A stretch of 64,000 bases of DNA from Gnetum montanum (taxonomy: Eukaryota; Streptophyta; Gnetopsida; Gnetales; Gnetaceae): NCBI GenBank assembly GCA_015680685.1, contig MNCI01022151.1, positions 740,203-804,202 on the forward strand, read 5' to 3'. Position numbers and translations under genes: made by a program. The notes under the pieces are model-generated. The model saw only the letters and a program-made list of their open reading frames with translations, was not told the origin of the DNA and did not search any database. Shown here piece by piece: positions 62,370 through 64,000 of this stretch. The first letter of the stretch is position 1. Each line of letters starts with the position of its first letter.

Positions 62370-62387
62370 TGGCACCGTTACCGAGGA
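62370..62387 (+). promoter_or_regulatory. Primer binding site of LTR element 2, tRNA-Asp type
   Basis: TGGCACCGTTACCGAGGA differs from the tRNA-Asp complement at three places, all G-to-A. Confidence 0.8.
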
Positions 62388-62509
62388 TAGTGCTAGTTAT
62401 CTAGATTAGTTATATCATACAAGGTCACTATACAGGACTTAACAATATATCTTGTATGAAGAAATAATTATAAAAAGTCACATACAAATTCACACACAAT
62501 TTCACAACC

Positions 62510-64000
62510 ATGCCTCTCCTACAAGATTATAATAATGTCACACCTAGTAAGGAAGTTCATTGGAGAACCAACGAACTATATGACAATGAAGATTGGAGTA
62601 CGCAAATCGAGGTGGGGATTTCTTATAAACATAAACGAAAGCAACATCATCCCAATGCACAAAAGCATAACTTACCCGATGACAATAAACCCCTATTGGC
62701 CACTACAAGCTTAACGCAAATACAAGAGGCTATTCGAATCTCCTGTAGGCATCGTAAAGAGAGCCGTCTACCCAAGCTCAATTTAAACAACTTCCCTAAT
62801 TTTTCAAGAGGCTATGACTTAGATCCGCATCAACATTTACAAGCCTTCTACGATGACTACGCATGGAATAACATTAATAATGGTTGGCAAAAACTTAAGC
62901 TCTTTCCTATGACACTCGTTGGCCAAGAAAAAGTATGGTAGAGATCGTTAAAACCAAATTCAATACAACGTTGGCCAACAATGGTAGAACTCTTTAACAA
63001 AAGATATCAAACCTACGTAAGAGTGACAGCCTTGAAGAAACAAATCCAAGAGTGAAAACAAGCACAACATGAACCCTTGGACATGGCCTTAGAAAGATAT
63101 TATGCATTGTTAAACAACTATCCAAGCCATGAGTTCTCCGAGAAAAGGCTAATGTACCACATCATTGACGGGCTACATAATGAGACAAGAGAGACCCTAG
63201 GGATGTATGCCCAAGGTCAACTATACAAACTACGAACCCATCAAGTCCAAGAGCTTATTAAGTGGGTAGCAAAAGAAGAAGGAGAAATGGCTAGATGGGA
63301 GAGTGTTGAAAAACATCAACGGGACCAAAATCTCAACTTAACAAGGGTCCATAATCATCAAAAGGAGAAATCAACCCATCTCAAGGTGGAAGAACCATCT
63401 TTGCCAGTACAACAATCATTAGATGAAATCAAGGCAAAGATCAATAAGATGTTGGAATGGACACATAAAAAGTGTGGAGAATTTATCGATATCATTGGAG
63501 ATAGAGTTTTGACAACCTGAGAAGTAGGACAAAGTATTCTTAGACAATTGAAAAGAAGGGATGAGGAAGATAAGGGCTGAACTGCCAATCATACATATGA
63601 ATGCAACATTTGCCTATACAATCACCCCAACGGCCAGTGCCCAATCTTGTTACATTTATATGAGCATTAGGAAAACACGTTACACCCAAAGTTCATCCAG
63701 AGATACTATGTTCGATCATAGTGGCAACAATCCCAGTCATGGGGGAAACCACCCCTAAACTGAAGACACCCTTCGTATCATCCGAACTCAAATGCTTATC
63801 TAGTTCAACATACTATTTTTCCAACTAGGTCAACATACTCTATCTCACCGCATTATCATTTTCCTCAATACTATTAGCCCATGTCCTCAACACAACCACC
63901 GCCTTGTGCACCTTACACTTCTCCTAATTTTCAACATTCTCATCCTTTCCCTCCTTCTACATCACCACCAACTATTCCTAAGGTGTCTGCACCACAGCAA
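62510..64000 (+). pseudogene. gag of LTR element 2, one frame with a few stops
   Basis: Starts at an ATG (MPLLQDYNNVTPSKEVHW). A single frame runs to beyond 63640 with stops only at 62939 (TAG), in the EWKQ block near 63055 (Trp TGG to TGA), at 63518, and at about 63580. The capsid-like domain includes YALLNNYPSHEFSEKRLMY and IIDGLHNETRETLGMYAQG. A C-x2-C-x3-H-x4-C knuckle (CNICLYNHPNGQC, 63602-63640) and a Pro-rich tail (SPCPQ/PPCAPY region) follow. Compared with element 1, frameshifts are far fewer, so it is younger or better kept. Confidence 0.75.

Larger units (their letters stand above)
61755..64000 (+). mobile_element. LTR element 2: Ty3/gypsy-type, cut by the window end
   Basis: LTR (61755-62368), PBS (62370-62387) and gag (from 62510) are present; the rest lies outside. 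LTR ends TGATGA/TCATCA, the PBS and gag all resemble elements 1 and 3, and its gag is the best preserved of the three. Whether it carries pol cannot be seen. Confidence 0.8.

Overview
The window looks like nuclear DNA of a large-genome seed plant, most likely a conifer. This is inferred from style: AT-rich sequence, decayed plant retrotransposons nearly everywhere, and introns longer than 10 kb. No taxon-specific marker was found.

1-30.5 kb: I infer the 3' part of one plus-strand host gene. Three short exons (1448-1564, 17385-17464, 30413-30485) have consensus splice sites and join in one phase to a stop codon. Its function is not recognised. The introns (about 15.8 and 12.9 kb) hold mostly antisense retrotransposons: L1-like LINE A and LINE B, a near full-length L1-like LINE C (plus strand), an RTE-like LINE piece, a probable LTR, a possible inverted-repeat element, and three copies of an unrecognised coiled-coil ORF ('family X') with LINE-like 3' ends.

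30.5-45 kb: a readable three-level nest. A Ty1/copia element is split by an RTE-like LINE, which is itself split by an LTR element that has gag but no visible pol. Target-site duplications support both inner insertions.

45-64 kb: AT-rich intergenic DNA, then Ty3/gypsy wreckage. A minus-strand Athila-like element (about 53.46-60.63 kb) keeps LTR, PBS, gag, protease, RT and integrase traces. Near its 3' side lie a plus-strand Tat-like RT/RNase H piece and a minus-strand integrase tail. At 61755 another LTR and gag begin and run off the window. The three gag regions are related, so the pol-bearing element may belong to the family that mobilised the gag-only one.

No intact mobile-element protein is present. 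Stops at Trp or Gln codons and Asp-to-Asn changes in catalytic motifs point to long decay by C-to-T and G-to-A transitions. All alignments were made by eye.
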